This document shows positions 48,244 to 58,222 of a stretch of DNA of 64,000 nucleotides, one piece after another (position 1 is the first letter of the stretch; each line of letters begins with the position of its first letter). The stretch is from the NCBI GenBank assembly GCA_015039465.1, contig MU130477.1, positions 306,619-370,618 on the forward strand, given 5' to 3'. This DNA comes from Phlegmacium glaucopus. Lineage: Eukaryota; Basidiomycota; Agaricomycetes; Agaricales; Cortinariaceae. The position numbers and the translations under genes were made by a program. The notes beneath the pieces were generated by a model that searched no databases, was not told the DNA's origin, and worked only from the letters and a program-made list of their open reading frames with translations.

Positions 48244-49339
48244 ATGGCAGATCCCGCTACTTGTACTGGCTTTGTTCCGAATCCTGCCATCTTTGGCATA
48301 GGAGTGAGTAGATCCTCAGATAGCGCCTTTGAACTTAACTGACCATCGGTAGGTACGGGTGGCCTTCTATGTTATTGGCCTCCTCGCTGCAGTGACGCCC
48401 GTCAAATCAACTTTATCGCCATGGCATATTCGTGAAATAAAACAAGGAAATCAGGATGTACAGCCAAAACGAGAGATCTCAAGCATCGTTACCGTCCAGG
48501 GCGTCTATGGGCTGGGCTTGCTCGTTACCGCCGTGATCCAAACGGCTCTTAGGAAGCTCAGCCTCTATCATGCTTTTCTAATTATCAACTTGCTCTTTCT
48601 TCTCAGTACTTCGTTTCTATATTTCTTTTTCAATCGTACGTCTTATATTCTTATTTGAATCTGGATCTAACAAATTCTACTCAGCGAACCCTGCCCTTCG
48701 TCGTCGGTGGTTCTTTCTCTTGGCCATGATATTACTTGCAGGCTACAGCCTCTATATTGGTTTGCATGCAAGCACATTCGGCTCACAGCCTGAATGCAAT
48801 GGCACAGTCAAAATCATCTGGGTCTTCCGCGTATCAACAGCTAGCTTCACCTGGTTCCGGAATTTTGGAATTTGCATATTCTCCATCTACATAGCAGTGG
48901 CTGCTGCTCACATGACACAGCTACTTTTCTTCAGGCACCGAGTGGTGAACTTGGGTTTAAGACCAGGAGTGGCTTTGCGTGGGTATGGAATAGTTATATT
49001 TATGTAAGTACATGGTGTATCCTCTGGTACCACTACTGACCAGAAGTAAATTTACCCAGTATCAATGTCATTCTTATAATCGCTATTGAAGTAACGGTAT
49101 GTTGTCTTTTAGCCGGTGAAGTGATGTCACTCCAGCAACTTACAATTGTCACTGCACAGATTTCAGTCAACAAGGTTCCAGAGGATGCACCAGCGTGGTC
49201 TTTTGGTCAGACACTACCAATCGTAATGCTGTTTGGACCGCTTTGCGAGGTTTGGGATGATAACTTTCCCTTGATCAAAGCAGCATGGCTTAAACGTCGT
49301 GGGGCTTACCAGAACATTGAACTACAATCTATCGTATAG
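48244..49339 (+). CDS. Multi-pass integral membrane protein
   Basis: Five exons with matching phase: 48244-48303, 48353-48635, 48685-49003, a short one at about 49060-49096, and a last one ending at 49337-49339. The product of about 270 residues has some seven hydrophobic helices (VAFYVIGLLAAVTPVK, IVTVQGVYGLGLLVTAVI, AFLIINLLFLLSTSFLYF, FFLLAMILLAGYSLYIGL and others) and a short hydrophilic C-terminus. This plan is common among unannotated Agaricomycete proteins; no receptor or transporter motif is recognised. Confidence 0.8.
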
Positions 49340-49672
49340 GTTGATTGTCAGATTATGATCTTATACACTTTTGATACGTAAGTAACCAAGATATCGATGA
49401 TATTATACTACTTACGCGCAGTTGATTCAATGTAAACACAGCAAGACACAAGGCCAGCAGTTAGAACACACGACGACAAGGAGCGGAAGGAGGTTTAGCC
49501 ATACCCAGACTCAGAGGTACATGAATAGTGATTTCAAGGTACCAATGATGCAAGCATCTTTGCGGTATCCCATGTTTACTTAAATATGTATTCGGGAGCC
49601 ATTGATCGCATGATTTACCAACTTCACAAGAATTTCTGTATCGTTTAACCTAGCTATCTGAATACCAAGGTT
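49340..49672. other. Convergent intergenic region
   Basis: AT-rich DNA between two convergent genes; nothing recognised. Confidence 0.5.
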
Positions 49673-50581
49673 CTATTCTCCCGAAAATGCACGCTCAATG
49701 AGACTGTCCAGAGCTATTTCCGCTACATGTTGGTTTATTTGTTCTGGGAGGGAGTTCCACCAGTCACTTTCGTCATCTGTGCCTCTCAAGTTCAACACCT
49801 TCAGAGAATCCCAATACTCTGGATACCATCCGCCCATTTCCCAATCAATAATGCCAGACACCGACACAGTACCGTTCTCCCCATCCAATAGAATGATATT
49901 CTTTGGATTCAAATCTCCATGAGTCAACACGATTCGATGGTCATCCCTAAGACGAGAGCGAAGCCACGCCGTATATGACAGGGAAATGCGCTTACGAGGA
50001 TATCGTAAAAGAAAGTCGTTGAACTCAGACTCGCTAAATATGGGACCACTTGATCGAGTCCATTTTCTGGTGTCTTTGCAAGTGAGCGGGTCTGTCAGAG
50101 AGCCTAATGGAGTGCCGGGTGCCCAGGGAAGGCAGCGTAAGCTTGATAGCATGTCGTTGAGCTGTGAGCGAATAGCCTTCTTTTGAATTTCAGACATCGA
50201 CGGCCAGCGAGAGTGTAGGGTGACACCGGGTACATGTGTCATGAAGAAATATGATAATCCGGCCACTAGAACAAATCCCAAAGGCACTGGAGAAGGCACT
50301 GTGGGACAGTGAGTCCGAAGATATTCTAGAAGATAGTGTTCTGAGGGGTCGAGATTCACGCCACTTTTCACAACGACCCCATCACTTAGGTATGTAATTT
50401 GTCTCCCGAACGTTTTGAACAAAATCTCGCCTTGTGTAAGAGACTGGGGGAGTTGAACTAGAGCGCACTCAATTTCGTACATTGAGGATGGATCGCAGAG
50501 GCCAAGTGCATTGAGCGCAGTCGCAGCAGGGGGATATATTGTAGTCGGGGGTTGGGGTGGTAATTCCTTGACATTTGTCAT
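49673..50581 (-). CDS. Aminoglycoside-phosphotransferase-family kinase
   Basis: A single exon of 302 residues with the APH/choline-kinase-like fold. The Brenner motif is HGDLNPKNIILL near residue 230 (catalytic Asp and metal-binding Asn), followed by IIDWEMGGWYPEYWDSLK with the metal-binding Asp. The N-terminal lobe has VVVKSGVNLDPSEHYLLEYL with the likely ATP-binding lysine. Such proteins are abundant in basidiomycetes; the substrate, a small molecule, is unknown and antibiotic resistance should not be assumed. An open extension upstream of the ATG (GLATEIDDE) follows an acceptor-like CCAG, so the true start may lie in an upstream exon, but joining to 50627-50980 does not keep the frame. Confidence 0.85.
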   Translation of the reverse strand: MTNVKELPPQPPTTIYPPAATALNALGLCDPSSMYEIECALVQLPQSLTQGEILFKTFGRQITYLSDGVVVKSGVNLDPSEHYLLEYLRTHCPTVPSPVPLGFVLVAGLSYFFMTHVPGVTLHSRWPSMSEIQKKAIRSQLNDMLSSLRCLPWAPGTPLGSLTDPLTCKDTRKWTRSSGPIFSESEFNDFLLRYPRKRISLSYTAWLRSRLRDDHRIVLTHGDLNPKNIILLDGENGTVSVSGIIDWEMGGWYPEYWDSLKVLNLRGTDDESDWWNSLPEQINQHVAEIALDSLIERAFSGE

Positions 50582-50626
50582 TTCATCGTCGATTTCAGTG
50601 GCAAGGCCATCTGGAAAGAGAAGAAA

Positions 50627-50980
50627 TCAGGGCTTAGTGCTGTAGGAGATATACGAAGTCAACTTGCATTTGCGCGTGAGTGGGCGAGGATCGCATGCCT
50701 TGAGTCTTTTTGATGCATAAGTATTCTGAATTCGAGAGAGCACGAGAGTGGGATCAGCGGCTGGATCCTGACCCAGAGCTCGAGAGAGGGTTCCGAGAGT
50801 TGATTTGTTCAGCATCCGCTGGCGTAGAATATGTGGCGGTACGCCGTCTTCGACACGGGGTCGTTTCTCGCCCTGTTGTGGCAAAAACTCTGGTATCCCT
50901 TGTGGGTAAGTAACCCTATATCGTGTTGAACTTAAGGTACCTGTTTTAATCGATACTTCTCCAAGTCCTTTGCCGTTCAT
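50627..50980 (-). CDS. Small basic hypothetical protein
   Basis: ATG at 50978-50980, 117 residues. The sequence is basic with a nuclear-signal-like GEKRPRVED and a conserved-looking HILRQRMLNKSTLGTLSRAL followed by DPTLVLSRIQNTYASKRLK. A 42-base segment at about 50940-50899 has GT..AG ends and length divisible by three, so it could be an intron or coding. The C-terminal 12 codons may be intron read-through. I do not recognise the family. It lies head-to-tail just upstream of the kinase gene. Confidence 0.5.
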   Translation of the reverse strand: MNGKGLGEVSIKTGTLSSTRYRVTYPQGIPEFLPQQGEKRPRVEDGVPPHILRQRMLNKSTLGTLSRALGQDPAADPTLVLSRIQNTYASKRLKACDPRPLTRKCKLTSYISYSTKP

Positions 50981-52098
50981 TATGGGGGAAGGCCAGCTGA
51001 TATAATCGTCACACGATCAATCGATCACCTAGATCAACGTGCTCCGTGTCAAACCACTGGTCTTTGCGTTACGACTTACACTGAATAAAAAGGCGGATGA
51101 TTGCTAAAATTTACAGTTATGCTGCGTAAGCAGTTGCAAGCTAGTTGGGTAAAAACACACAAAGTGTGTTCTAGACCCGGAAAGACTCTGACAACAAAAG
51201 GGGATGGGTCCCTGGGGATCCTTGATGTGAGATGCGTTACCCTAGGAGTGAATGACGCTCGGTTGAGCATCAATTCCCATCGTTGTGGGAGCGAAAGACT
51301 GGCTAGCACATAGGAAAAACCGTAAAAATAGTCATCACTATTCCGCTACCGGACACGAGCGACGATATCTCGGAGGCAGTGGGCATGAGGCATGAGGCAT
51401 GAGGCACGAGGTACGAGGCATGAGACATGAGAGGGCATGAGGCATGAGGCATGAGGAATGAGGAATGAGGCGCGAGGCATGAGGCATTTAGACATGAGGC
51501 ATACTGATTTCGGGCACAGGACTCGGACGATGGGAGGCATGGCTGTAAAAAAGGAGTGTTGACCAGGTTGAGATTATTATGTGATGTATTAAGGATATAT
51601 GACTTTAGATTTATTCCTACGAAAAGGAACAGCCTGAGAGTAACGCAGTAGGAGCTCGATGCAGGATTTGTCGAGCGCTTCTGCGCCAGCGAGGATGAGG
51701 AGAGAAGGGGATGTGCACGTGATACACAGTTAGGCACTTCTCGTCTTCTCACGCTTCGCGACAGAAACAAACAAACGACGAGCCAATCGTTCTCCGGAAA
51801 AGGACATGCGTGTAGCGAAGCGTGTTGCGCAATCGTCTCTTGTGCGTTGATACGAATTGAGTGAGGGCTAGTATTCTTCTCATAGTTATACAAATGCTAT
51901 ATCCTTTCAAGGCACCTCGAGTTCATGACTCACCAAGCGCACACTGCAGTTCTTTGAAGTCCTTTGAGCCTGAGGATGATTGTATTATAATGGCAACTTG
52001 CCATTCAGCAAAAGATTAGACATTCAATTATATATACAAAGAGAGAACGACGTGCAGCATACTGAAGGACAGGGTATCCTGTAGTCATAGATCCTATG
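50981..52098. other. Intergenic region with minisatellite
   Basis: No gene recognised. It contains the GCATGAG repeat at 51382-51502 and otherwise unremarkable DNA. Confidence 0.5.
51382..51502. repeat. Minisatellite of 7-bp unit GCATGAG
   Basis: About 15 units of GCATGAG and variants (GCACGAG, GTACGAG, GAATGAG, GCGCGAG), with two interruptions. In minus orientation it encodes a meaningless His/Ala/Ser-rich repeat, so it is not coding. Confidence 0.85.
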
Positions 52099-55005
52099 TT
52101 AGACGCCAAGATGCAAGAGTTGCTCGCTAGCAATTTCCAATCGCTCTAATTTCTTCAACAAGTCCGCTCTCTTGTCGGCAACTTGGGGACTCTCTTGTGC
52201 CAACTCGCGGCAGATTCTAGCACCGTCTTCTCCGTTAATACCGAGCTTTGAATACAGCTCTTCGAGCACACCCCGCTCCACTCCCCGGACGAGTTCGACA
52301 TCGATAGCAAGAGTAATGTTGTCCACAAAACGTTTATAAGCCACTGAACACGTCATGAATAAAGTCTTAAGAATTTAGACAAAATTTGAATATAGTTACC
52401 TTGAAAATAAGCCCTTACATCTGCCATGATCGACAAGGCAGGCTCCATGCTGTCTGAAGGGAATAACCTAGCTAATTGCTCTGGCTTGATGCCTGGCATG
52501 CCGATTTCTGCTAATCCAGCTAAGACCTTGGCAATTCCCGTGACGCGGCTTGAAGGTGATCCAGCACCAGAGGGAGAGGTATTATATGTCTGAATAGCAT
52601 CGATCGTGTCGGATTTTTCATACTTCTCACGAGATCCTTTATAATATGCCAGGAATTTGTCTTTGTAGTCGGACAAATAGTGCGTATTAAGCGAGAAAGG
52701 CCAATCCTCGAGTTCAAGGAGCCACGAGATGCGTTCTTCTGTGCGCTCAAGACAGTACTTGATATGTTGCTGAATGATGGTCCTATTTTAAATCCAGGGG
52801 TTTAGATACACCAGATGGAGCAAATGGACCGAAAGATCGCTCACTTGATACGCTGCTCTAGATGCCCCTGCCCAAACTGGTTGAAATGCTTGTTCACAAG
52901 CGTCTTTACGTGTTCCGAGAGAGTCATGTGGACTGTCTTGCAAAGGATGAGGGAAGGAGCTCGCCATTTCTTTATCGCAGCATCGATGAAAGTTTTTTGT
53001 ACGACAAACGGATAGTTGCCGGGTAGTTCACGAGTACGAGCCCTGTAAAAAGAAAGCCATTAAGGACCATCATCAAAATTGATAAACGGAACCAAAGACT
53101 TACTGATGCGCCCTCTCCATGACTTCATCGATATAAATGGTTTTGGATAACATACCCTTTCGCCTTCTCGCAGATTTGGAAGGAGCTAGGTCAAAACACG
53201 GTTCAGTTTCGCTCTCGCCACCCTCGTCCCATTCCTCACCCTCCTCGCAGTGCAAAAACTGAGCCCGACTAAGATGCCTTGTCCCTTTGAACTTCTGCTC
53301 AAAAGGGCGGAAATTCGGTGCCGTCATACGGATTGCTTTGAGGAATTTTTCTTGAGCGGGACGAATAGCTTGGATGAGGCCATCTTCATCTGGAATCCCC
53401 CGAATTTCATGTGCGAGGTCGCTCGTGAACCTATGAAGGAGGGAAGCGATTTCACCACGCGGATCGTCGGAAGGTGGTTTGGGTAGACCGTTGAGGAGAT
53501 CACGAGCTCGGATTATATATTTTTCCAGTTCGTCTTGAATTCCTGGGAGTCTGTGAGAAGGAATAAACTATGAGTAAGAAAGGAAAGAAGAGATTAAAAC
53601 AGACCTTTTCGAAATCAAGTCCGATAATATGGAGCTCAACCTGTCCACAAGATTGGACGTCTTCAAATACTTCTGATATACCGCGTCGAGCTCAGACCAT
53701 GGCGACGTCATCGCAAAAAATTCTGCCTCTCTTTTTCTGGCTTGTGCCCATGTGATGCCTAGCTTAATGTCGCTTGAACTGGGCTGTTTAACACAGTACC
53801 AGTTATTTTCCAACGTTTCCTTTTCATTTCGAATAAACGAAAGCCAATTTGTCTCTTCTCCAGTTGGAATACGATCAGGCTTTGTGAGCACACCTGGTAA
53901 GATGGCGTTGGAGTTGAGGGATAGTCTTGATAGAATCACTGGGAAAGAACGTACCAATCGTTCGCTTCCCTTCTGGATCATACTGCTTGGCAAGGCGATG
54001 AGCACCTTGGTTCTCGAAATCAGCTAGAGCGAAAAAAGATGAATCAGGAATTATCTAATAGGGAGACAAGGTGAAGCCATATTACTTTCACAAGCGACTG
54101 TGAGCAAGATGATACAACTTGGCTTTTTTATATAGGCAGTGACCAAGCTTTCGACGAGGGCGATGTCATTGCTACTTCCCCTAGCGCTACTGACACTTGC
54201 AATTAAACCTATTAATTTTTAGAAAAGGGATTAAGCAAGAGAAGAAACATGAGAAAATATACAACGCACCGGGAAGATCACAAAATGACAGATCTGCCAC
54301 CTCAGGCCCACTAATCTGTAATGAGACACAGTTGGTTGAGAAACTTAACTCAGAACCAAGGTCGTCTTCGTCTTCATTGTCTAAGAAGTCTTTCCAAGGT
54401 TTGTTAGGGTTCAAGATAGCTCTCTGCGCTCGACGAATGCGTTCTTCAACTTGAGATTGATCGTAAATGATACTCCCGAAATTTTCATTCCGCGCTTGGC
54501 CTAGCAGTTGTGCCTGTGCGTCGGTGATGAATCTGAGAGAAACAACACATTGCCACGAAGTCTCGGAACGTGACAGACGGCATTCAGTAGGACAACTAAG
54601 TTGACCGTAGTGAGCCGTAGTGAGGCAAGGAAATTGATGGGAAAAAAAAGAAAGAATGCGTACCGCGTACATGTTCCGGCCGCACGAGGCAGAGTGATTC
54701 CGGATATGGACTCAATCAGCGAGGACTTTCCGGCGCTTTGTGAACCAATTACAGCGATCTGAGGAAGGTCGATATCGACTTGTACACTGCATTGAACAAC
54801 GAGCAAGAAAAAAATCAGATGGTTATGGAAATAAAGACAAAGACAAATATATTTACCCTGTGCTGTGAAGCCGATTTACCAAATCGAGCATCGTACGCCT
54901 GCCATACGCGAGTTGAGGGTTGGAAAGCCCAACGCCGTTGCCATTAGTGGACTGACCGCCAACCGCAACGTTGAGGTCTGGACTAGTTGAAGTGTGGTCT
55001 GACAT
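52099..55005 (-). CDS. Dynamin-like large GTPase, copy 2
   Basis: Paralogue of 16143-18978 with the same exon plan. Start MSDHTSTSPDLNVAVGG (ATG 55003-55005), then the G1 motif GSQSAGKSSLIESISG, SGITLPRAAGTCTR, the [21 protein letters not shown] region (G3), [16 protein letters not shown] (G4) and a C-terminal effector domain [20 protein letters not shown], ending HLGV at 52099. All GTPase motifs are intact. Compared with copy 1 it has a longer acidic insert in the G domain (DNEDEDDLGSELSF) and a different stalk linker (EEGEEWDEGGESETE). It lies 33 kb from copy 1, in the opposite orientation. Confidence 0.9.
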
Positions 55006-55786
55006 TGTGAAGTATATTGGAGTTTTGTACGCTTAGGTGGGTTCTGCCAGTATGAGAATGGGAGGTGAAGAACGAACAATTTACCAACCTGATCTTATAA
55101 ATATTTGAAGTCATGGAGCGAGCCCAATTTTTTAGTTACCATCCAACATTTGACGGCAGATATTACATCTTATCCGCTATACTTCACTTTGAATTACAAG
55201 TCTTTGAAAAGAAGTGTGCGACGGCGTGCGGGATGAAATCCAAATCGACAGGAGGATCCACGATTCCTTCAAGAGGGATAAGTATCTTTCTATAGAGCAT
55301 TTTTTATACATTAGCCAGCGGTTATCAATACTGGAAGGAGGATATAACGAGCAGTTGAATCATGAGCGCTTCAGCATTTTCAGCACTCATGCCGCAGAAG
55401 TATCTTACTTAAGATCAAGGCCGCAGTCTCCACCTTTTCAGATAGAAAATTTAGTTCGTTGACATGTACCGCATTTCAATCGAAGCTTCTGAAGGTGCTC
55501 ATAGCCTCGTGATTGTGGAAACGGATAGTAAGTAGTAAGACTCTCATCACTCCCAAGCATGAGTTGAACACTGTTCTGTCCTCTTGATGGTAAACGTCGT
55601 ATCTGGCCAAAAACAGAGTTCGAGGTCGAGAGGTTTCATAGGCTAAGTCGTTCCAATGCTATTGACTGCATGCGAGAGAATGGTTGGGGAACCTGCAGCG
55701 TCTAGAAGTTCATCGAGCACCATCCGCCGCACAGCCCCATAGCAAGCTAGAATGACATAATTCCTAGACATCGGTCGAAAGTCCGT
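55006..55786. other. Intergenic region, promoter side of dynamin copy 2
   Basis: A plus-strand open frame at 55214-55462 (DEIQIDRRIHDSFKRDKYL) is open but has no start codon context or neighbours; it is probably chance. Nothing else recognised. Confidence 0.4.
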
Positions 55787-56477
55787 TTACACTGTAGAAG
55801 TCTGTACATAGTGCAATGACAAATGACAGGGAGGTAGGGCAGTCAGTCCAGACCCCAGAATTATTGAAATTGCGGTAATGAACACAAAGCGACCGTCGTA
55901 GTTCTGCAGACTTGTTCTGAGTCCAAGGAATGTTGATCGCCTGATGATGTCTCCTTGTGGGAATTTTCTGTCAGCTTGATGCAAGGCTAGAGAGATAGTG
56001 GCTATGGGTTCTAAGGCCCGCAGGAACCGATGATACGATAAGAAACAGCCCGTGGTATGACAATACGCCTCTAGATTGTCATTTGATAGGGCGGAAACGT
56101 GGGGTTTCACAGAGATTAGCACGTCTCCTGCACTTGTATTGACGAATTTAAGCACGCCCTTATTTTTCCGGAACTGGCGATTGTGATTACTCACCAGGTT
56201 TCCAATGAATTTTACTGTAGGCACCTCTCCCAGTTTCGGGTCCGCCTTCATTGACAGCACATCTAGGACCGAAGGAATTGCGGTGTAAAGACCGTCAGAA
56301 TTCAGGGAAATTGGACCGGTGGTGTGGGTGGTGTGAGTTGGTACCATGTCCGGGTCATTCGTGAATCTCGGTTTGTTAGAAGGTTGGTTAGGTGCCCTGG
56401 GACGCTGATATCCCCTTCAAGCTAGATTTTGCTTCTTTGGCCTTTCTTTGCTGCTTGAGTTTGGAAAACTCTGACAT
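55787..56477 (-). pseudogene. Relic resembling the N-terminus of a SET/MYND-type protein
   Basis: The minus strand reads MSEFSKLKQQRKAKEAKSS from the ATG at 56475-56477, then after a one-base frame change APNQPSNKPRFTNDPDMVPT, NSDGLYTAIPSVLDVLSM and GDVLISVKPHVSALSNDN. This order (KLKQQRKAKE.., DGLYTA.P..LDV.., AGDVL.S.KPHVS.LS..) is how Agaricomycete SET/MYND lysine-methyltransferase-like proteins begin, as I recall it. The zinc-binding MYND cysteines and the SET domain that should follow are not seen; instead an open but unrelated-looking sequence runs to 55787. I read it as a truncated relic. Confidence 0.4.
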
Positions 56478-56548
56478 AGTCGAACTTGGTTTCAACTTGG
56501 GTGTTTTACTCCCACGGTACTGATATAAGTCGTCTGGTGACTCTGGTC

Positions 56549-56893
56549 CAGTGTTGGACAGTCGGTGACTAAAGTCGATAGTCAGGTCATGATGACTAGT
56601 CAAAGTCAGTGACTAGTCAATGACTGTGAAACGACCGTGACTTTTCTCATCACGTGGTACTGCCAAACCAGCTTATCAATCACCTCTTTTACATCACATC
56701 ATTGATGATATTCATGACATAATTGATGTTGCATCGCCGCTTAGGGTCGCCCAACGGTAGCCAACGGTCGCCAACCATCTAATAGTATTACATCAGCGAC
56801 TGTGGTAGGGTCACGGTTGTTTGCAGTCACTGACCCCCATGGTCAGACGACTTGCCTGACTGTCACGACTAGTCACTGACCGGCACAACACTG
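56549..56893. mobile_element. hAT-type MITE with perfect 8-bp target duplication
   Basis: The 345-base element starts CAGTGTTGGACAGTCGGTGA and ends with the inverted copy (GGCACAACACTG; reverse complement CAGTGTTGTGCC). The 8 bases CTCTGGTC lie directly outside both ends (56541-56548 and 56894-56901), a perfect target-site duplication of hAT size. Subterminal copies of GACTAGTCA occur in both halves, as expected for transposase binding sites. It has no coding capacity. It sits about 70 bases upstream of the SET/MYND-like relic's ATG. Confidence 0.85.
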
Positions 56894-56901
56894 CTCTGGT
56901 C

Positions 56902-57389
56902 CACCTAATGATAATGTGATGACAATCGATCACTACTATATTATAGTATATAAGGTCTGTCTCAATTTGATGGCCCTTTGGTGTGTGGGTCAATTCGGTG
57001 TAATGGTACTCGGTCAAAAATCAACACATTTTGAGCATCACATGGTATGGAAAATCTAATCTAATCTTGTCAATGTCACTGCTTCATTTGCATAGTGATG
57101 AATATAGCAGAATTAAGATTATATAAAAACCACTCAGCGACCCCACCGAGGGCATTTTGGCAATCAACAGTCTTGAGAAAGTTGGAATACATTATCGTTG
57201 ATCAACGACACACTCGAAATCAGCTCATGTGTTTACTACTAAGTACATGTGATCCTATAATTGTAAAGCCGATCAGAATTCTGGTCCTTTAACGCTGAAG
57301 GAACCCACCTGCCAACAGTTGTCAAATTGAACAAGACTAGACTACACTGCCAAATGTATGATATCTAGCAGTCACATTTTCTAATTTCA
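56902..57389. other. AT-rich intergenic region
   Basis: No coding or repeat signal was recognised apart from general AT-richness. Confidence 0.4.
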
Positions 57390-57950
57390 TTGGGAACATA
57401 TGTTGATGCACATGAGTCAAATATGGAGCCAGCTCTATACCAGCTGAAAGATTTGATGTTAGGTTAGCTGGTTGGCACATGTTCAGATGTGACAACTATG
57501 TAGCAGGAAGAGCATCCTGAAGATCTTATCCCACCCACCTGTCATACTGGGAACCAGCTCCATTGCAGCTGAAATATATGACATTAACTCAGCTGGTCAG
57601 TACATGTTTACATATAATATCCATGAAGCAAGCAGTGTTGAATATTTTCGAGCATTAGAAAAGGTCTTCCCGATTAGGAATGATTAGTAAGCACGATAGG
57701 ATATGAGTAGTAGTAGTAGTGTACCGTTTTACTCACTCGTTTGCAAGGCGCTCGACCCGTGCTGGCCAAACGTGAATCGTATTATCAAATATTTAATCCC
57801 TGAGTTCAATAAATTCCAACAAGCAGGACCATCCTGGAGGTCTTGTTCCACCCTTCTGTTGGATACAGAACCAGCTCCTTTGCAGCTGAAATATTTGATG
57901 TTGGCTCAGCTGGTGAGCAGGTGTTTAAATGTCACATCCATGTAGTAGGT
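57390..57950. repeat. Three diverged tandem copies of a 120-bp unit
   Basis: Units at about 57390-57520, 57518-57645 and 57827-57950 share the order CATCCTGGAGGTCTT..CACCC, then AACCAGCTCC.TTGCAGCTGA, then ATATTTGATGTT..CTCAGCTGG and a TCCATGTAG-like end. The third is separated from the second by about 180 unrelated bases including an (AGT)5 run at 57706-57720. It is not coding in any consistent frame and may belong to an unidentified transposon. Confidence 0.6.
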
Positions 57951-58080
57951 CTACCTTGCCGGTCTCTTCTCATCCACTTAGTCAGACAATGCACATATAG
58001 TGACCTTGAATCACTTAGTCTATTTTGTACTATGTCACTGGCATATACATTATATAAAGAAAATTGGATAGGTATTCACA

Positions 58081-58222
58081 CATCAGCAAACTCTGTTTTT
58101 TTGTCATAGTGAGTTATAGCAGAATATAGTAAGATATAGCATGGGTCCCTATCTCTGTAGTACTACAGAGATAGGGACCCATGCTATAACCCACTATGAC
58201 AAAAATTGGAGTTTGCTGATGC
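58081..58222. repeat. Foldback element with a perfect 54-bp palindrome
   Basis: Bases 58135-58188 form a perfect palindrome (27-base arms, centre GTAGT|ACTAC, outer end TATAGCATGGGTCCC). The inverted symmetry continues outward: CATCAGCAAACTC at 58081-58093 pairs with GAGTTTGCTGATG at 58210-58222, and GTCATAGTGAGTTATAGC with GCTATAACCCACTATGAC; the left arm has an extra 20 bases. The transcript would fold into a long hairpin. It may be a MITE or the tips of a larger element. Confidence 0.8.

Noticed and set aside
49673..50581. Antibiotic-resistance gene
   Set aside because: The APH-type fold is widespread in fungi, with many expanded members of unknown substrate. The sequence gives no reason to call resistance.
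50581..50980. Fusion of the small basic protein to the APH-like kinase
   Set aside because: The only donor near 50663 leaves two bases, and the acceptor near 50618 then gives a stop after four codons, so the two frames do not join.
51382..51502. CRISPR-like array
   Set aside because: The 7-base units are contiguous without spacers, and the genome is fungal. It is a minisatellite. The same applies to 19361-19397, 59745-59846 and 60434-60482.
16143..55005. Dynamin pair as part of the same inverted duplication as the ATPase copies
   Set aside because: The symmetry centres differ (about 18.2 kb for the ATPase arms, about 35.6 kb for the dynamins), and the dynamins are far more diverged. The two events are independent.
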